From: Bacteroidota bacterium
GTDB taxonomy: Bacteria > Bacteroidota > Bacteroidia > Bacteroidales > UBA1556
NCBI GenBank assembly: GCA_003648395.1
Contig: QMPB01000261.1
Location: forward strand, 1-6,579
Direction of reading: 5' to 3'
Length of the DNA stretch: 6,579 nt
The position numbers and the translations under genes were made by a program. Below, in pieces: positions 6,436-6,579 of the stretch. Numbering within the stretch: the first letter of the stretch is position 1; each line of letters starts with the position of its first letter. Below the pieces are notes generated by a model, which saw nothing but the letters and a program-made list of their open reading frames with translations, was not told the origin of the DNA and ran no database searches.

Positions 6436-6579
6436 ATGAAGGTATATATACTCATCTTATTTTCATTTTTCATTTTGATAATAGCAGAGCCTTTAAGTGC
6501 TCAAATAAAAGTTGGTGATACTCTAATAATGCCTGATAGTCGAGAGATAAAAGACACTACCTTGGAGTTTAGATTTAAA
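6436..6579 (+). CDS. Secreted protein of unknown function, 3' end outside the window
   Basis: An ATG at 6436 opens a frame of 48 codons that runs off the window. The first 23 residues form a Sec signal peptide: MK, then a long hydrophobic core (VYILILFSFFILIIA), then EPLSAQ with probable cleavage after the alanine (before Q23). The visible mature part starts QIKVGDTLIMPDSREIKD and is too short to place in a family. The product should be exported to the periplasm or beyond. AT-rich sequence with no Shine-Dalgarno precedes the start, in keeping with the rest of the window. It lies 68 bases after the strong terminator at 6339-6367, so it has either a weak unseen promoter of its own or is transcribed by read-through under control of the structured leader. 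Confidence 0.75.
   Translation, partial: MKVYILILFSFFILIIAEPLSAQIKVGDTLIMPDSREIKDTTLEFRFK

Overview
This window looks like part of a Bacteroidota (Bacteroidetes) chromosome. The DNA is AT-rich, start codons lack Shine-Dalgarno sequences, and two upstream regions carry the -7 element TAnnTTTG, once with a TTG 19 nt further upstream, which is the sigma-ABfr promoter form typical of that phylum. Urocanase is present in its long (about 665-residue) form. The genus cannot be told from the sequence.

Positions 29-4982 hold three complete genes of histidine utilisation, all on the plus strand: hutH (histidine to urocanate), hutU (urocanate to imidazolonepropionate) and hutI (imidazolonepropionate to N-formimino-L-glutamate). 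hutU and hutI overlap by one base (TAATG). hutH and hutU are separated by a 230-base gap holding a long imperfect palindrome (1519-1643) and short repeats just before hutU. Directly after hutI lies a decayed hutG (formimidoylglutamase, arginase family). It keeps the NFDAHFD motif and the C-terminal DIAELNP motif but has lost its N-terminal third and a central block with the second metal-binding motif. The last step, formiminoglutamate to glutamate, is therefore probably done elsewhere in the genome or by another route such as FtcD.

Positions 5311-6130 hold a separately transcribed ZIP-family metal transporter with a good Bacteroidota promoter and a His-rich loop.

Positions 6131-6435 (305 bases) hold no gene for a protein. 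The first 90 bases are featureless AT-rich sequence. After them come a perfect TAnnTTTG element, a GC-richer segment with a 12-bp hairpin and a competing or pseudoknot pairing, and a very strong intrinsic terminator (6339-6367). This is either a small RNA gene or a terminator-controlled leader of the next gene. It is the most interesting unexplained signal in the window. The window ends inside an unrecognised gene for a secreted protein (6436 onward).
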